DNA of 64,000 nucleotides from Deroplatys truncata (lineage: Eukaryota > Arthropoda > Insecta > Mantodea > Mantidae), in contig CM060989.1 of assembly GCA_030765065.1 (NCBI GenBank), positions 58,728,001 to 58,792,000 of the forward strand, written 5' to 3'. The stretch's first letter is position 1. Every line of letters starts with the position of its first letter. The position numbers and the translations under genes were made by a program. Shown here in pieces: positions 33,033 to 45,978 of this stretch. The notes below the pieces were generated by a model. That model was not told the origin of the DNA. It ran no database searches and saw nothing but the letters and a program-made list of their open reading frames with translations.

Positions 33033-34416
33033 TTATTTTTGATAATGTTATTTGTTTGAATGTTATAACACTTTATTTCACTCTTTGAAGTACTGCCTGT
33101 CTTTCAGTTTTTTATCGCGATGGTATACAATATTGCGTATACGTAGGACGCAAAAACACTCCCGAAATTCATGCCAAATGCATTAGAAAGTAATGGACTG
33201 CAATTCTAGGATGTCGTCTGTTTATCTACTTATTTATTTGTTTACTTACACATACGTAAAACGATGGATATTTTCCAATGGACTCTTACTCACCTGCAAC
33301 AAAAGAAAACAATACATTAGAAAGAAACTTAAGCCTTGACTTCAAACAGAGATTGTAAATAAAATATACATTATTAAGCTGGGGGTGTCTAGGAAGTGTT
33401 CGTAACTAGGATATGCGGTGACGGCAAGACCATACAAAACGACAGGACTGCTCTCCCACAAAAGCATTTGTTCACAAGTCAAATTCGGGAATACTGGGTT
33501 TAATTTACAAATGTTTACCATAGGGCAATATTGTGGCGTATTATTAATTCGGGGTTACCTTATTGTTCTACATTGTCATTACCAGACACACTTGGCTGAT
33601 AGCTTTGCTAGCCACGAGTGGTGGGGATAGCGTGTCTCAGGATTCCGTGTGAAACGGACCGCGCGTGTAAGCCGGGCTTTGATCGGCGTACATGTCCTCC
33701 CACCTAACATTTTTAATAATTTGGGAACCCCAAACGGTTGGAAATAAATCTAGGAATGTGTGAGTAGATTTGTGTTATGGATTTTGTACAGTGTAAAACC
33801 CACGCCTTCCTCTTAACCTCCACACCACGTTTCGGTCCTCCGAAGCCAATTGCGCCTTCAATGTGCGTGCTGGGTATTAAAAATTAGGCCATCTACCCAG
33901 CATATAACAATATACATTATCATATCCATCATGAATACACAAAATTTCCATACTAATAAGTTTTCAGAAACCATTATAACACGAGTTCACACAAATCACG
34001 TAATAATTGTAGAGGGAACATGAGGTAAATTAGCTTGACATAAATACACTACAGATTTATCCCATTAGTTCGATCACTACAGCTCTTCACCTCACACTTG
34101 CCCGGCCATCAGATAGATCAACATCACTAAGAAATAACACCCATAATGCCGGCAACTAAGTCCCCCCACAAAATATAGACAATTAAATAAACTTTGAACA
34201 AATTAACAATTTATGTAAAAGCTGGACAAGTTACAACTTAGATACACTATAACAAAAATCACAATAATTAAAACAACTAAGTATTGCCTAAACCACTAAA
34301 GGAACTTGCACACTAGATATAAAAATCAAATGATCAGGCAGGAACAAAATAGTACAAAGTTAGCAAACGTAAATCATGTCTAATGGTTCCATCATGGTAA
34401 CATCTTTATCGAAAAT
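33033..34416. other. No feature recognised
   Basis: No repeat match. A GC-richer patch lies at 33620-33710. No ORF with a recognisable motif. Confidence 0.4.
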
Positions 34417-35165
34417 TCTGATGCGTTACATTCACATGACTTTTTCAACTCTCTATAGCTTACTAGTGGGTATACAAATTATTGTTACGAAAGTTTGTTT
34501 TCTATCTACTTCATTTTAATCCAAATAAACCTTTACAGAAATAGCTACATTAGACATTTCGTTATAGATACAAAGGGAATAAGATAATCAAATGTTTCAT
34601 ACCCTTTCCATGACAGCTGAATGTTGACAGGACTATAACAGAATGATCAAGTATTGAACAGCTCAAACCATTAATAACGTACATCTCGAAAATGGCTGAT
34701 GCCACAAAGAAGTTATTTGAAACAAATTCTCTGTTTTATATGATTATATAAAATTTTCCCCAAATAAAGATGATTTAGCAGGCTAGTCCCATAAAATTCA
34801 AATACGAGTATTATTTGTCATGTAAACATCTTTAATAAATGATACATTAATCAAAATAGTTAGAGCCATTTGTTTTAGAAAATAAAAAATTTCGAGAAAT
34901 CTTCCATGTAAAGGATAGTTTGGCGTGGTGGGATTTTCTTGAAAATATTGGTGTCGCATCCTTGAAATATATTGAACTTAAATACCAAGTTTGGTATTTA
35001 TTCGACTGTTCGTTTTTGAGTTATGCGTGTGCGCGTGTGGACGTTTTTCTAAAAATGTTTTTTTTTTATTCAGGGGTCTCAAAACATTTATTTGCGGTGA
35101 AATTTCGGTATAGATTTTTGGGTGGAATGCAGTACTTCCCCTACTTACTATACGTAGTAGAAAAA
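34417..35165 (-). mobile_element. HINE-like element, diverged subfamily
   Basis: TCTGATGCGTTACATTCACA at the left and CTATACGTAGTAGAAAAAG at the right define a nearly complete copy of the older subfamily. Its microsatellite is a GT run at 35026-35038. Confidence 0.8.
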
Positions 35166-35965
35166 GAAAACTGGCAGCGGACAAACCCAGATGAATAAGC
35201 CAGTCAGAAAACCCTTTACCAATTTAAATATTCGACTCACTAACCACACAAAAAAACTCACCAAAGAACAGATGTGTCCACACACACTGCAAAACTCCTC
35301 GAGCCAGGTGAAGGACGACCGGACCCACACGCCATATACGGTGACTAATAGAAATACAGATGGCAAATAACACGGCTCAACAGCAGCTATAAAGTTATTT
35401 GGAATTCGTTAGCCCAAATGGTGTAATAAGAAAGAAATTAATGTGCGATCAGTACAACTAAGTATATGCCATGTTGTTATTAAAAAAGATGACAAAGTCA
35501 GGTGATCAAATACTTTAAAACCAAGTTTCAGCAGAGATTGAACGGCATGAATGGTGAATGTAGTAAAACAACCTGTCAGCTATAGGCCTAGTGTTTGGTT
35601 CGAATTGCGTGGCTCCGTCTATCATCTGCAGAACAGGGCGTTGAAGATGATCTATAATATTAAGCTTATATTCCCATTTCATATACTCCATAACCATTCC
35701 GGCCTTCCCAAACCGTGGACATAGTTCGGGAATTAACTTGCACATCGTATATCTACACGAAAATTGTCGCCCAGCCGAACAAGCTGGAGCAACCAGTAGA
35801 AGAAGAAGAAGCTACCGCCTATTCAAGGCCCCCTAGAGCTATTGGCTTGAAGGACAGCCACTCCTATCTAAATTACCACCACGTTAAGCAGCATTGAGCG
35901 TGGTTACGGTCGTACAGTTGAGACCTGCTCGTTTGTCCAGCTTGCTACCCCAATTCCCTTACCTA
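35166..35965. other. No gene recognised
   Basis: A 76-codon minus ORF (35515-35745) and a 60-codon plus ORF (35715-35897) show no known motif. No repeat match. Confidence 0.35.
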
Positions 35966-37147
35966 CGAGGGAAAAAACATCTTTATTTCCCTATATAGTC
36001 TCCTTTCAGCTAGATACACTTTTCCCAGCGATGTTCAATAGCTTCGATACCCTGTTTATAGTGAGAACCGCCGAGTTCTGCAAAATAGCCATCAACTGCA
36101 GACTCCACCTCTGCATTGTTGGCAAATATTTTACCACCAAGCCATTTCTTTAACTTCGAAAAAAGAAAATATTCAGAGGGGGCTAAGTCTGGCGAATAGG
36201 GTACATGAGGAAGCAATTTATTTTGTCCATGGCGATAATGGATGTGTGAACTGGTGCATTGTCTTGATGAAACAGAACCTTCTTTTTCGCTAAATGCGGC
36301 CGTTTTTGATTGATTTCATCATTCAAACGCTGCAATAAGTTTGCATAATACTCGCCATTGATTGCTTTTCCTTTTTGAAGATAATCAATGAAAATTATCC
36401 AACGCGCATCCCAAAAAACTGACTCCATACCTTGTCTGCAGATGGAACTGTCTTCGCCTTCTTTGGAGCTGATTCTCCCCTTTCAATCCACTGCTTTGAC
36501 TGTTCCTTCGTCTCAGGTGTGAAGTGATGGATCCATGTTTCATCCATGGATATGAATCAACGCAAAAACTCGGCTTTATTGCAACGAAACATCACCAAAC
36601 ACTCGACTGAAGCATCATCACGACACTGCTTTTGTTCCATTATGAGTAAACGCGGCACCTATCTTGCGAACAGCTTTCTCACGTCTAAATTTTCAGTCAG
36701 TATGCGATGTACAAAACTTTTTGAAATGCCTATGATGTCTGCTAGCTCGCGCACTTAGTCGACGGTCATCCAATACCATTTTGTGGATTTTCTCACAATT
36801 TTTGGCGTAGTCACCTCATTTGGTCGACCACTGCGATGTTCGTTTCGGCAGCTCGTACGGCCTCGCTTAAACTCTGCCACCCAATATTTTACTGTTGTAA
36901 ACGAAGGAGCAGACTCCTCCAGGTAGAATCTAACTCAACTTTAATATTGGTTGGAATACGACCTTTCAAATGAAAGTGTTTTTTTCCCATAACGATGACC
37001 AGTTTTATCAATGTTTACAAATTTGCTGAGAGAGTTCATTATTAATGGCTTAAGCTTTATAAGGGTGGTACTTTCTGCCACAGTCATTTGTTTGAAACAA
37101 CAACCGCTATCTATACATCAGGTCGGGTACTTCTGGGACTGCCCTCG
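35966..37147 (-). mobile_element. mariner C, copy 1
   Basis: TA flanks at 35964-35965 and 37148-37149. The right terminal repeat, read inward, is CGAGGGCAGTCCCAGAAGTA. The left repeat keeps only CGAGGG and then jumps about 35 bp inward, so this end was damaged. Same family as 51440-52712 and 57902-59182. Confidence 0.85.
36003..37010 (-). pseudogene. mariner C transposase, copy 1, broken
   Basis: Matches the other two copies over their length. The catalytic region (FHQDNAPVHTSIIA and PYSPDLAPSEYFLF) is readable, but the third aspartate position of the D(34)D pair is E here. The start codon is ATT instead of ATG, and several frameshifts separate the pieces. Inactive. Confidence 0.85.
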
Positions 37148-37222
37148 TATTTCCATTTTGTTTTTGTTCCCGCTAGCTGGCACATGCTTAACTAGATGGT
37201 CACGCAAACGGCCACAGTTAGA

Positions 37223-37983
37223 CAGCAATTAAAAGCAGGTCGCCCAGGTTCCCCTGAGTGGAATGTAAAGTTCCACAGTACGTAGCCGCTTAATGTGACT
37301 TAACCTGTACGATATAGGATATTGAAAACATTATACAATCTTTTACTGTCTGTAAATGAGCCGCGTTTATCTTCCTGTGCAGCCTTTGCCCCGGGCTTGG
37401 TGGACTGCTCGGAAATTTACCCGTCCAAGTAATGTCCTCGCCCAATGCTGCTTAGATTGATCGGCCGTTTGTGTGGCATCAAGTTTAGTATGCTCCAGCT
37501 GCATGCAAGCAGATTGGAATATGGTAGAGGAACTGGAGTACTACGCTAAACAAATGGGCGGGGCAGTAATGGTCGGCCACTCGTCCAGCAGTGACTAAGC
37601 TCAATGCCGCTTAGCGTGGGGTTTTGGAAAGGTCAGGAGAGGCAGCCCTCCAAGCCAATGACCCTAAAAGGTCCTTAGGCAAGCGATAGCGTCCTCTCCT
37701 GGGTGCCCTGTGGTCACAGTGGTCCAGTGGATGCACCAGCTAGCAGCTAACAGCGCCGGGCGAGATCATCAATTTGATCGGTGACCGTCGGAGGGATCAG
37801 TCGAGACTAGGCCAATAGCAGAGGAGCAAATTCTGCCCGTCTATAAAATAAACTATACACAAAACCTTGCGAAAAAGTCTTTAAACCTACTTTATCGCGT
37901 AAGCAAAGCCGCATTAAAGCGGCTGGGTAGATGTGGCGAACTACATTTCGCGCAGATAAACCTGGGCGACCTCTTGATTGCTG
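37223..37983. mobile_element. Fold-back element with GC-rich interior
   Basis: Inverted ends of about 70 bp: CAGCAATTAAAAGCAGGTCG at the left and, from the right, CAGCAATCAAGAGGTCGCCC. The arms continue to AGCCGCTTTAATG. The interior is far GC-richer than its surroundings and has two related segments (CCCAATGCTGCTTAG near 37442 and CTCAATGCCGCTTAG near 37600). No transposase frame or clear target duplication. Confidence 0.6.
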
Positions 37984-38144
37984 GAGGTCTTTGTTGGTTG
38001 TGCATTACGCTAAAAGCTGTTTACTGTTCCGTCCTCCAAATAATGTTGTAATAATAATTCTTGTGAATTCCAGAGAAATGTGAGCATTATCTCTTCTGTG
38101 AAAAGGTGACTCCTTATTTTCTTCACTGGAGATTCTGCTTGTTT

Positions 38145-38324
38145 CCATTGCATGCTAGGGTAGTTTGGGGTAGTGAAACTTTTTAAAATCTTCATGTCGC
38201 AACTTTGGAAGTTACTGAACTTAAATACCAAGTTTTGTACTTTTCCAACTTAAAACACATATTTCCGGTGAGATCTCGACCTCATATTTTTGGGTAGAAT
38301 ACAATACTTTCTCTACTTACTGTA
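38145..38324 (-). mobile_element. HINE-like 5'-end fragment
   Basis: Body and 5' block from GGTAGTTTGGGGTAGTG to AATACTTTCTCTACTTACTG. The microsatellite is deleted, and the terminal inner repeat is missing. Confidence 0.6.
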
Positions 38325-38555
38325 AGCACGAGGCATGTTATTAAAGCGTACCGTTTTAACATTTTGCCGCTGCAGTCGCGATTTTGAGCATCACTTCATT
38401 CATTAGCAAGCCAGACGCAGCTATGAGCAATCCTCACTTTGTTGTTTCGAACGACTCACCGACTGTGAAGACAGATATATGATTCATTTTTTGAATACGA
38501 GAAATGTCACGTCAGCAAACATTCATTGCCAATCGTGTGAGGTTTATGGGCCATA

Positions 38556-39438
38556 CACGAGGGCTGATCAATAAAGAATGAGACTAATTTTTTTACAGAT
38601 ATTTATTACTCCATTTCAATGTTGACATGGTCTTTTTCAAAGTAGTCCTCTCCTACTTGAATGCACTTTTATAGCGTCTCTGCCAGTCCTCGAGCACATG
38701 GTACAGGTCATTCTTTGTCAGGTCTTTGAGAATCGCCTCACTTTTCTTCAGCACTGCTTCAGTGCTCTCAAATCGAATGCCCCGGAGCTTTGACTTTAGT
38801 GATGGGAATAAAAAGAAATCACAGGGGACAAGATTGGGGCTATAAGGCAGATGCGGCACACAGGTAATGCCGAATTTAGCCAAAAATTCCTGGACTTGAT
38901 TTGCAACGTGTTGTGATAAGTTCTGGATGTTTCCTTGCAATGTGCTTCCTCGGTGAAGCCAATACTGACGTGTAGTACGCTGCTGCAACAGTGGTGTAAG
39001 TGGGAACAACAATCACAGCAGCTGTGTTGATGTTGACTTCAGTCATAGCAGAAGCCGAAGCACCAGGCCCACCTTGCTTAGCACAGAGGACTCGCTCTAC
39101 TTTGAAGTCTTTGAACCACCTAAACACTGTTGCACGAGGTAGTGCATCTTCACCGTATGCTTGCTTCAGCTTTTCCAAAGTTTCAGAGGCTGTATGATTT
39201 AAACGAAAACAAAATTTTATTGCTCCTCTTGTGTCACCTTCATTTTGTGGTATGCGAAATTCAACTAGGGTCAACAATATACAGCATTACTACCAACCTA
39301 CCGATACGAGAGTGCTGCCGCCTATGGACATTATACATGAAACCCCGCTCTTTTCAAATATTCATGGTAGAGACAGGAAACTCTCAAGAAAGCCACAGGA
39401 AAAAAATCAATCTCAGTCTTTATTGATCAGCCCTCGCA
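38556..39438 (-). mobile_element. mariner D, internally deleted
   Basis: Terminal repeats CGAGGGCTGATCAATAAAGA at both ends, nearly identical over ~35 bp. The element is 883 bp, so about 400 bp are missing. TA flanks are partly decayed. Distinct from mariner A and C in its ends and protein. Confidence 0.8.
38653..39277 (-). pseudogene. mariner D transposase remnant
   Basis: The N-terminal part has the helix-turn-helix region (AIKFCFRLNHTASETLEKLK, YGEDALPRATVFRWFKDFK). The C-terminal part has the third catalytic motif as LPYSPNLVPCDFFLF. The region with the first two catalytic aspartates is deleted or scrambled. Confidence 0.8.
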
Positions 39439-39765
39439 CAAACAACCAAACTCAAGACCTGGTCGCATCATTGATTGCGAACAATTCCACCACCCTCCCT
39501 ACCATCTGGATTTGGCACCAAGCGATTTTCAGTTGTTTCTTCCTTGGTGTAAAAACATTTCAACGACGATGATGTTGTGAAACAAGAACTGTAGACTTGA
39601 CTTTCATCAATGGCGGCATCATTCTTTAACGAAGACATACAAAACCTGGTTTCCCGTTACAAATGCCTGAAATAAGGCAATGACTATGTGCAGAAGTGGG
39701 TAAGGCAATCAATGATATTTAAGTATTTGGAAAATAATGTTCTGTTATTTTTTTTAAAAAAATGT
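39439..39765 (+). pseudogene. mariner transposase C-terminal fragment
   Basis: The plus frame reads HHPPYHLDLAPSDFQLFLP, the third-aspartate motif of mariner transposases. After frameshifts it reaches LVSRYKCL, typical of the C-terminus. It starts just after the right end of mariner D but in the opposite direction, and belongs to another family. Confidence 0.6.
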
Positions 39766-41284
39766 CGATTCTTACTTTAGAAACACGTCTCGTACGTAGC
39801 AGAGAAATTAAAACGGAGGAGCTAGGTTTATCGTACGGAAAAGGTGGAATCGATAAAGCTTGAGTGAATCAGGCCGTGATTGCTTGCAACTTGATTGGCC
39901 ATTAAATTTCATTTGGGGCCATGAAGGAATTAGTTAAAATTTCTCATAATCAATATAGCAAAATTCATCGAATCTGTCATTTTAAAACCCCTAATAAATA
40001 ATAAAATCATACTACTCTAAGGTTATTTAGATTATTGTGACAATCACCATCATCAGGGTCTGGATGCTGCACTATCCCACAAAATTTCAGGAGTCCTTGG
40101 CTTTAAACTAGTCTGAGCTGAGCTCCAGCGTTGTTTATGCTGTCGCCCACAGAATCACAACTGCTACATGGACCGAAATGTTCCCTAGTTACATAAATTT
40201 TGCTCTGCATAGTGATGATAATTTTGAGAAAGCCATTCTTTTTGGTTTCACTCATCAGCATATATAAACAGCATGTGATATGGACAGCAACATTCATTAA
40301 TGCGAGTCATACCCACGAAGCATATTATAAATTCTAATTAATTAGCTATTGTTTCCCTCCATAAAAACCGGTGAGCAAAATGAAGCGATCAATATGCTTG
40401 TCAAAAAAGAGCAAATTGCCAGCAAAAATGGCAGCTCGTTGGAAAACAAGCTTATGACGCTGGCACACCTAGGGATGTCAAAAATAGTAATGTAGTTAAC
40501 ACTGTTGGGCATTCTATGGTAACGAGTTCGACATTTCGATGACAGATTGCCTTGTTTGAAACCATAAAAAGAATTTATGAATAGTATTTCCAATGTAGTT
40601 AATTTGGTTGAATGAATGATTAGATAATATAAATTTCTGGAACAAATTTTTGGCAAAATATGTACCTGCAGCAGGGAGAAAAGTTTAATTGAAAATATTA
40701 TTTGCACATTCTTAATACTTCATACATTATAGCATCTGACGTTCCTTAATAAAGTTACAATTTCTAATACAGGCTTAAAGCCGTTCTAAAAGCCTGTAAC
40801 GTACACAATTTCGTGTAGTAAATCGATATAATATTATATTTTATATACAGAATGGACATTTATGTTGAGATTGTACAATATCTCCAAAACTAAGCATTGT
40901 AGAAAGAAATGTCAGAGATAAACGTTACTTGATATTATGGGGGAAAGTAAATGTCATTAGTCGTGTTTTATTTGGAGGGTGTTGTGATGGTCATTTTAGG
41001 GTCAATTTAAATTCTAGGTTCCCTTTTAAAAAAAATAAATCTTTCTACCAATATTATTGCGTCATTTTATTAAACATAATGAACTATATTTTTCTATTCC
41101 ATTTGGATAGCTTACTAAAATCGCGGGCGGCATAACAGTTCAACGTATTTTATTTTAAAAGTTACATTTATGCTACCAACTCATTGTTTGGTCTGCCCGT
41201 ACTAATTCAGTTGGATTCTGGTCTGGGTGGTATGGTGCATGTCTAGATGTTGTAAGGTTGTGTTCTGACAATATATATAAACTA
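39766..41284. other. No gene recognised
   Basis: The longest ORF is a 121-codon minus frame (40342-40707) with no recognisable motif. No repeat match in the window. Confidence 0.4.
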
Positions 41285-41662
41285 AATTTAATAGATGCAG
41301 TCCCAGAATTTGAATACTTAGGCTAAAACTGAGCTCAACAGGAAAACTGAATGACATAAAAGAAAGAATAATTTAAGGGGAAAAATTAATATCCACTCAA
41401 TTCAATTTTCTGGAGTAACTTAGTACGAAAGCGCACTAAGTTACAAATATATAATATTTTAATCAAAAGTGTTATGCTCTACGCATCAGAAATAGGGCAT
41501 TATCAGTGGAGGAGAAGGGGCGCTTGATGGATTAAAAATGGATTGTCTAAGACACTCTGCTAGGATTTCTCGTATAGATAGTATAAGGAATGTAACAAAT
41601 AGGGAAATCATTAATATACCTGGAACCATATTAGGTGATATCCAAAATAAACAAGTGAAATA

Positions 41663-43134
41663 CATTGGTGTGCAAAACCTAACGAATGAGCTACTTGGTG
41701 GAAATAGATGAAGGTGCGGGAGCATGTTGCCAGAGGTCTCTCACACATAAACAGAAAGCTGGACGTCACATGGCGTGAGTGTAGCGAGCCTATAGTGCCA
41801 AATGGGTCTGGTCCCGCAACACGGGACAGTTGACGAAACAGGACAAGACGGTGTGTGACAATTAGCGAGCTGTAGTGGTGTTCTTCATTGCAACATGGCC
41901 AGTAGACACCATTTGGATGACTTCACACGGGGAAGAATCATCGGGAAACTGGAAGAAGGGCGAAGTGTGACAAGTGTTGCTCAGGAGTTTGGAATTGCTC
42001 ACAGCATTGTTTCACGTGCATGGGGAAACCTTCTAAACCACAGACACTGACATTTCCAGGAGAGGTGGTGGTGACTACGCTCAACTATACCAGCAGATGA
42101 CCACTACATTGTGCAACAGGCAAGAAGGAATCCACGCCAAACAGCGGGTGCAATTGCAACCATATTTAACCGGACAGCTAGGCACGCAATCTCACGATAC
42201 ACAGTGGTGGTCTCTTTGCCCGATGGCCAGTACGTTGTGTTCCAGTGACATCCACACATCGGCGGCACCGTTTGCGATGGTCCCTAGACCATCAAAAATA
42301 GACCAACGAGGAATGGGGTCGCGTGCTCTTCTCGGATGAGAGCAGATTTAGTCTAAGTAGTGATTCTCGACGTACCCTCATCTGGCGAGAGGTGGGAATA
42401 CGTAATGAACCCAGTAACATTCTTGAACATGATCGTTTTGGTGTTATAGTTTGGGGAGTCATAGTGTTGCATGGGCGCACCGACCTCCAAATCTTTGAAC
42501 ACGGTACGCTCACCGGTCAACGTTATTGTGAAACTGTACTCCTTCCCCATGTGCGTCTTTTCAGGGATGCAGTCGGCCCTGACTTCATTTTTATGGATGA
42601 CAATGCGCGACCGCATTGAACAGCGCAGGTGGAGGATCTCTTGGAACGAGAGAATATTCGGCGAATGGACTGACCTGCCCATTCCCCCGATTTAAATCCT
42701 ATAGAACACGTGTGGAATGCTTTGTGGAGACGCATTGCAGCACGTCCACATGCATCAACGACCTCCAACGGTTGTCAACAGCGCTGGTGGAGGAATGGAC
42801 GTCCTACCACAAGAACTGCTTACCAACCTTGTGGCCAGCATGGGAGCACGATGCAGAGCATGCATTACTGTCCGTGGTGATCATACACCCTTTTAAGCAC
42901 CATGTATCTGTTTCTGTAAATCTAAAGAGCCACCATATGTTGTATTGACTTTAGTGTAGCTTATGGTCTATGAATAAAAGTGGCATTTCTGTTCGTCTCA
43001 TTGCATTTTTCGTTTATTTGCCTACTGTAGCAGTTCCATCTATGTATGATTCAAGTTTCATCGAGCTATGTTACTTGACAGTGTCACAGCATGCGAAGAT
43101 TACTTTCGTCCTTAGGTTTTGCACACCAGTGTAG
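41663..43134 (+). mobile_element. Tc1-like element
   Basis: Ends CATTGGTGTGCAAAACCTAA and, from the right, CACTGGTGTGCAAAACCTAA. TA lies on both sides, with a base or two of ambiguity at the right edge. It is about 1.47 kb, full length for Tc1, and sits inside a LINE relic. Confidence 0.85.
41895..42895 (+). pseudogene. Tc1-like transposase (DD34E), broken
   Basis: Starts at ATGGCCAGTAGACACC (MASRHHLDDFTRGRIIGKLE), the usual paired-type DNA-binding domain. All catalytic motifs are visible: VLFSDESRFSL, MDDNARPH and HSPDLNPIEHVW, with 34 residues between the last D and E. At least four stops or frameshifts break the frame, for example after the first domain near 42045 and a TGA within the DDNARPH region. 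The length before decay would be about 340 residues, normal for the family. Confidence 0.85.
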
Positions 43135-43350
43135 TATGGGCACTTAAAAAGAATGGAAGAAGGAAGAATTCCAAGACAATATGAGTGGACTACATCAGAA
43201 AGAAGAAAAAGAGGTCGTTCCAGAATTACCTGGAGGAGTGAAATGTAGCACATAATGGAAACCAGAGGGTTGGAGAAGGAAGAATGGAGAGATAGAACAA
43301 TGGCATCGGGCAATCGGAAAACGGTAAAAGCCGTTGTGAAACCGGTGTAC

Positions 43351-43771
43351 TACTAGAAAGGAGCATTAAATAATACTATTTTGATTTGTGCTGTGTGAAT
43401 CAAAGGGGATGTAGGGATTTCGTAACCAAGAAATCATTACTTTAAAAAAAATTGAAGTTGGGGGTTACCCATTTGTTACTTGTTTGTTACTTGGTACATT
43501 AGGGATTAACATTATACGACATAATTTGACGTAATTCTCAATGCTCGTTTCTTTATGAAGCTTTTCAGTGTTCTATTATGTCTTATAAATTATTTATAAA
43601 TCCAGTCCTTCTATTAATACAAGTAGCAGAAAACGTGAGGATTAAAAAAAGCTTGTTCTTTTCTATTTTTTGCTTTATTGAAGAATTCTGTGAACAAACA
43701 AACACGCCAGTGGTTGCAACCACTCTTGCTTAGACTTTCTTTAAAATTCAGGAGCATTGATCCTTATGCTT
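43351..43771. other. No feature recognised
   Basis: AT-rich sequence between the LINE relic and the next LTR. Confidence 0.45.
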
Positions 43772-44698
43772 TGAAGTAGTTGTTTTGTTGTATTGTTATT
43801 ATTACGTTTGGAAAGCCGATTTTAAGTAGGTTGTATTCAAGGAGTTGTATTATATTTCAACTGTTGGGGAGCCGAATTTGTGGTAGTTGCAACCGCATGT
43901 ATAGTAAACAGTTTCCGATAGCCTTCGCCCCAAATGTACTTTCAGGTGGCTTTTGCCCCAAGTTTAAAAAAATACTAACTTTGTAATTTTCTGTTACTTT
44001 AAATGTTATATATTTATGTTTGCCTCGGCTGCGTCAGCATTATTGTTAGAGACACTTTTATTGATACTTGATACGATTTAAATAGCACTTCACTGATATA
44101 GAGAGCTGTGAGATTCTTTTTATTAAATTAATTACACTTTTTAGCACGTAAACTTATTTTTCGTCTCACACGAGTACGTATTAAATCACTTGAGGACACT
44201 TTTTGCGTCTGGTTAGTAACACTGTCTGCAACCAACTGAATTGATTTCAACCGCCTAAACTTGTAAATTTCAGTTTTTCAAGTCTCTGATTGGCTGATTC
44301 TACTCCAATAGAATACCTTCATTTATCTAAAGCTTTTTCTGGCTTTTGAGTGGCTATTTTTATAAACTGTCACTAAAATTACATTATTGCTTCCAAGAAT
44401 CACAAGTAACATTTAAACTTACTAATTCATTATTGCCTCAAGGTTACCTCATTGTTACCTCTTTTTAGCAACTTTTGGCCTATTATTCTCACAGCTCCTA
44501 CATTATTAAATTATGTAATACATTCACATAACATTATTACACATGGATACAATAACATAAACATATACAATGACTGTAATACACACTTTTTATATATTGT
44601 TGCATACACATATTGCTTTAAGGCGGGCTGTTATTGAATTTATATATTATATTATACAATTAGACTGAAATCATTTTAGTGTTAAAAATACTGCCTCA
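43772..44698 (-). mobile_element. Solo LTR, LTR-Lys2 (d)
   Basis: On the plus strand it begins TGAAGTAG and ends TGCCTCA. GCTT at 43768-43771 and 44699-44702 is an exact 4-bp target duplication. Length 927 bp. A primer-site relic (CGGCTTTCCAAACGT on the minus strand, 43801-43825) lies inside the LTR about 30 bp from its U5 end. Confidence 0.85.
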
Positions 44699-44702
44699 GC
44701 TT

Positions 44703-45023
44703 TCTACACTTCCGGCATACAGCTGTTGTGTCACGACTCTATGAAGTGTTTTTCCTTTTAACTTTGAAATTGCAGGAAGCATGATCACATCAGTAACTCA
44801 GCATACCGAACAACATACTAACAATGCGTCACAATCAAATGTATTCCAGCCCAGTTCACAACGGACATCGCCTCAAGATACACGGGTGATCTGATTAGTT
44901 TGCTGAACATATACAGAGAAGACTAGACCCCGGCTCGTTAACTGCCCTCTAGTACAACATTATTGTTCAAACTACAATGCGAGGCCTATAGAAGTGGAGT
45001 AAGTACTCTCCCTCAAAATAGAG
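44703..45023. other. No feature recognised
   Basis: No shared repeat or ORF of interest. Confidence 0.45.
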
Positions 45024-45190
45024 CGAGATGGCATCGTGGTAACGCATGCGACTCGTATTCGGGAGGTCCCGGGTCCGATTCTCGGCGACCGCTCACTTGA
45101 GCCATAGGTTTTTCGTGGTTTCCCCGGGTCGACAAGCGGGGTGGTTCATCTTCTACCAGGACTCTCCTGCCCCAAATTACCTGTACCCAC
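45024..45190 (+). repeat. SINE-B copy (tRNA-derived)
   Basis: A box (ATGGCATCGTGGTAACGCATG) and B box (CGGGTCCGATTCTCGG) at tRNA spacing, then the body block TAGGTTTTTCGTGGTTTCCC. The best-preserved head of the family here. Confidence 0.65.
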
Positions 45191-45207
45191 CATATTCTTT
45201 GTCATCT

Positions 45208-45305
45208 GAGAAAGATCCCTGTTGTGTGTCTGTGTTCTTGAACAGAATAACACAGAGGAGAGAGGTTTAATCCACAAGCTTACTATGTTTTGAAAGGGGA
45301 TATAC

Positions 45306-45343
<38 letters not shown>

Positions 45344-45345
45344 CG
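45208..45345 (+). repeat. HINE-like fragment and (CA)n(TA)n run
   Basis: About 85 bp (TCTGTGTTCTTGAACAGAAT to CTTACTATGTTTTG) match the HINE-like fragment at 47560-47630. A CA run and a TA run follow at 45306-45345. Confidence 0.6.
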
Positions 45346-45978
45346 TATAAACCAATATTAAACAAGAATTGTACTTAGTAATATAATTCAGCAAGAAAGA
45401 CGTTAGAATATTTAGCAGCCAAGAGATATACAAAGCAGATTGTAGATAAGTAAGGGACGGGCTAGCTAGCTAATTCCAGTTAAAAGTAATTCTAGATAGA
45501 AGTACACCTCGTTTCACCAAGCTAATGACCACTAACTTGAAGGAATAAGAAGAAACAGAAAGAGACAGACATAGAAAGTAAAGATACAGAGATATTGAAT
45601 TTGCTTCATGATGCGTCACTGGGACGCGTGTGCGAAAAGTTTTGGAGCAGACTATAAGGTAACGTGGTCTGAGGACCAATTAGAAATGTCATTACATTTT
45701 AAGGCGCGAAGGTGAGCGTTAGGTTTGTGTATAAAAGGGGGAAGCAGGCCCAAGATTTTCACTCCCTTATACAATTTTGTCGACACACAGTTATACTCTC
45801 TGGACGACGGCTGCACGTGTGTGCAGATGGGTGGGGAAGCGTGTGCAGTTAGGCTCCTAATTTATTATTGTGGTGGGAATTGTTACAGATGCAAAAAGCT
45901 AAACCACATTTTAAGGGAAATGCAGTGTATTTTAATTTGCCTCACCTACGAAAACCCTGATATCAGTGAACTTAGTTA
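45346..45978. other. No feature recognised
   Basis: Short ORFs (for example 45725-46021, which runs across the left end of the next element) show no motif. Confidence 0.4.

Larger units (their letters stand above)
41285..43350 (+). pseudogene. LINE reverse transcriptase fragment split by a Tc1 element
   Basis: Before the Tc1 insertion the frame reads FEYLG then LSSTGKLNDIKERI, the thumb-proximal region of LINE reverse transcriptases. After the insertion it reads HLKRMEEGRIPRQYEW and RKRGRSRITW, the usual C-terminal motif of RTE/BovB-like and related LINEs. Stops and frameshifts are present. The two halves join at the Tc1 target site. Confidence 0.75.
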
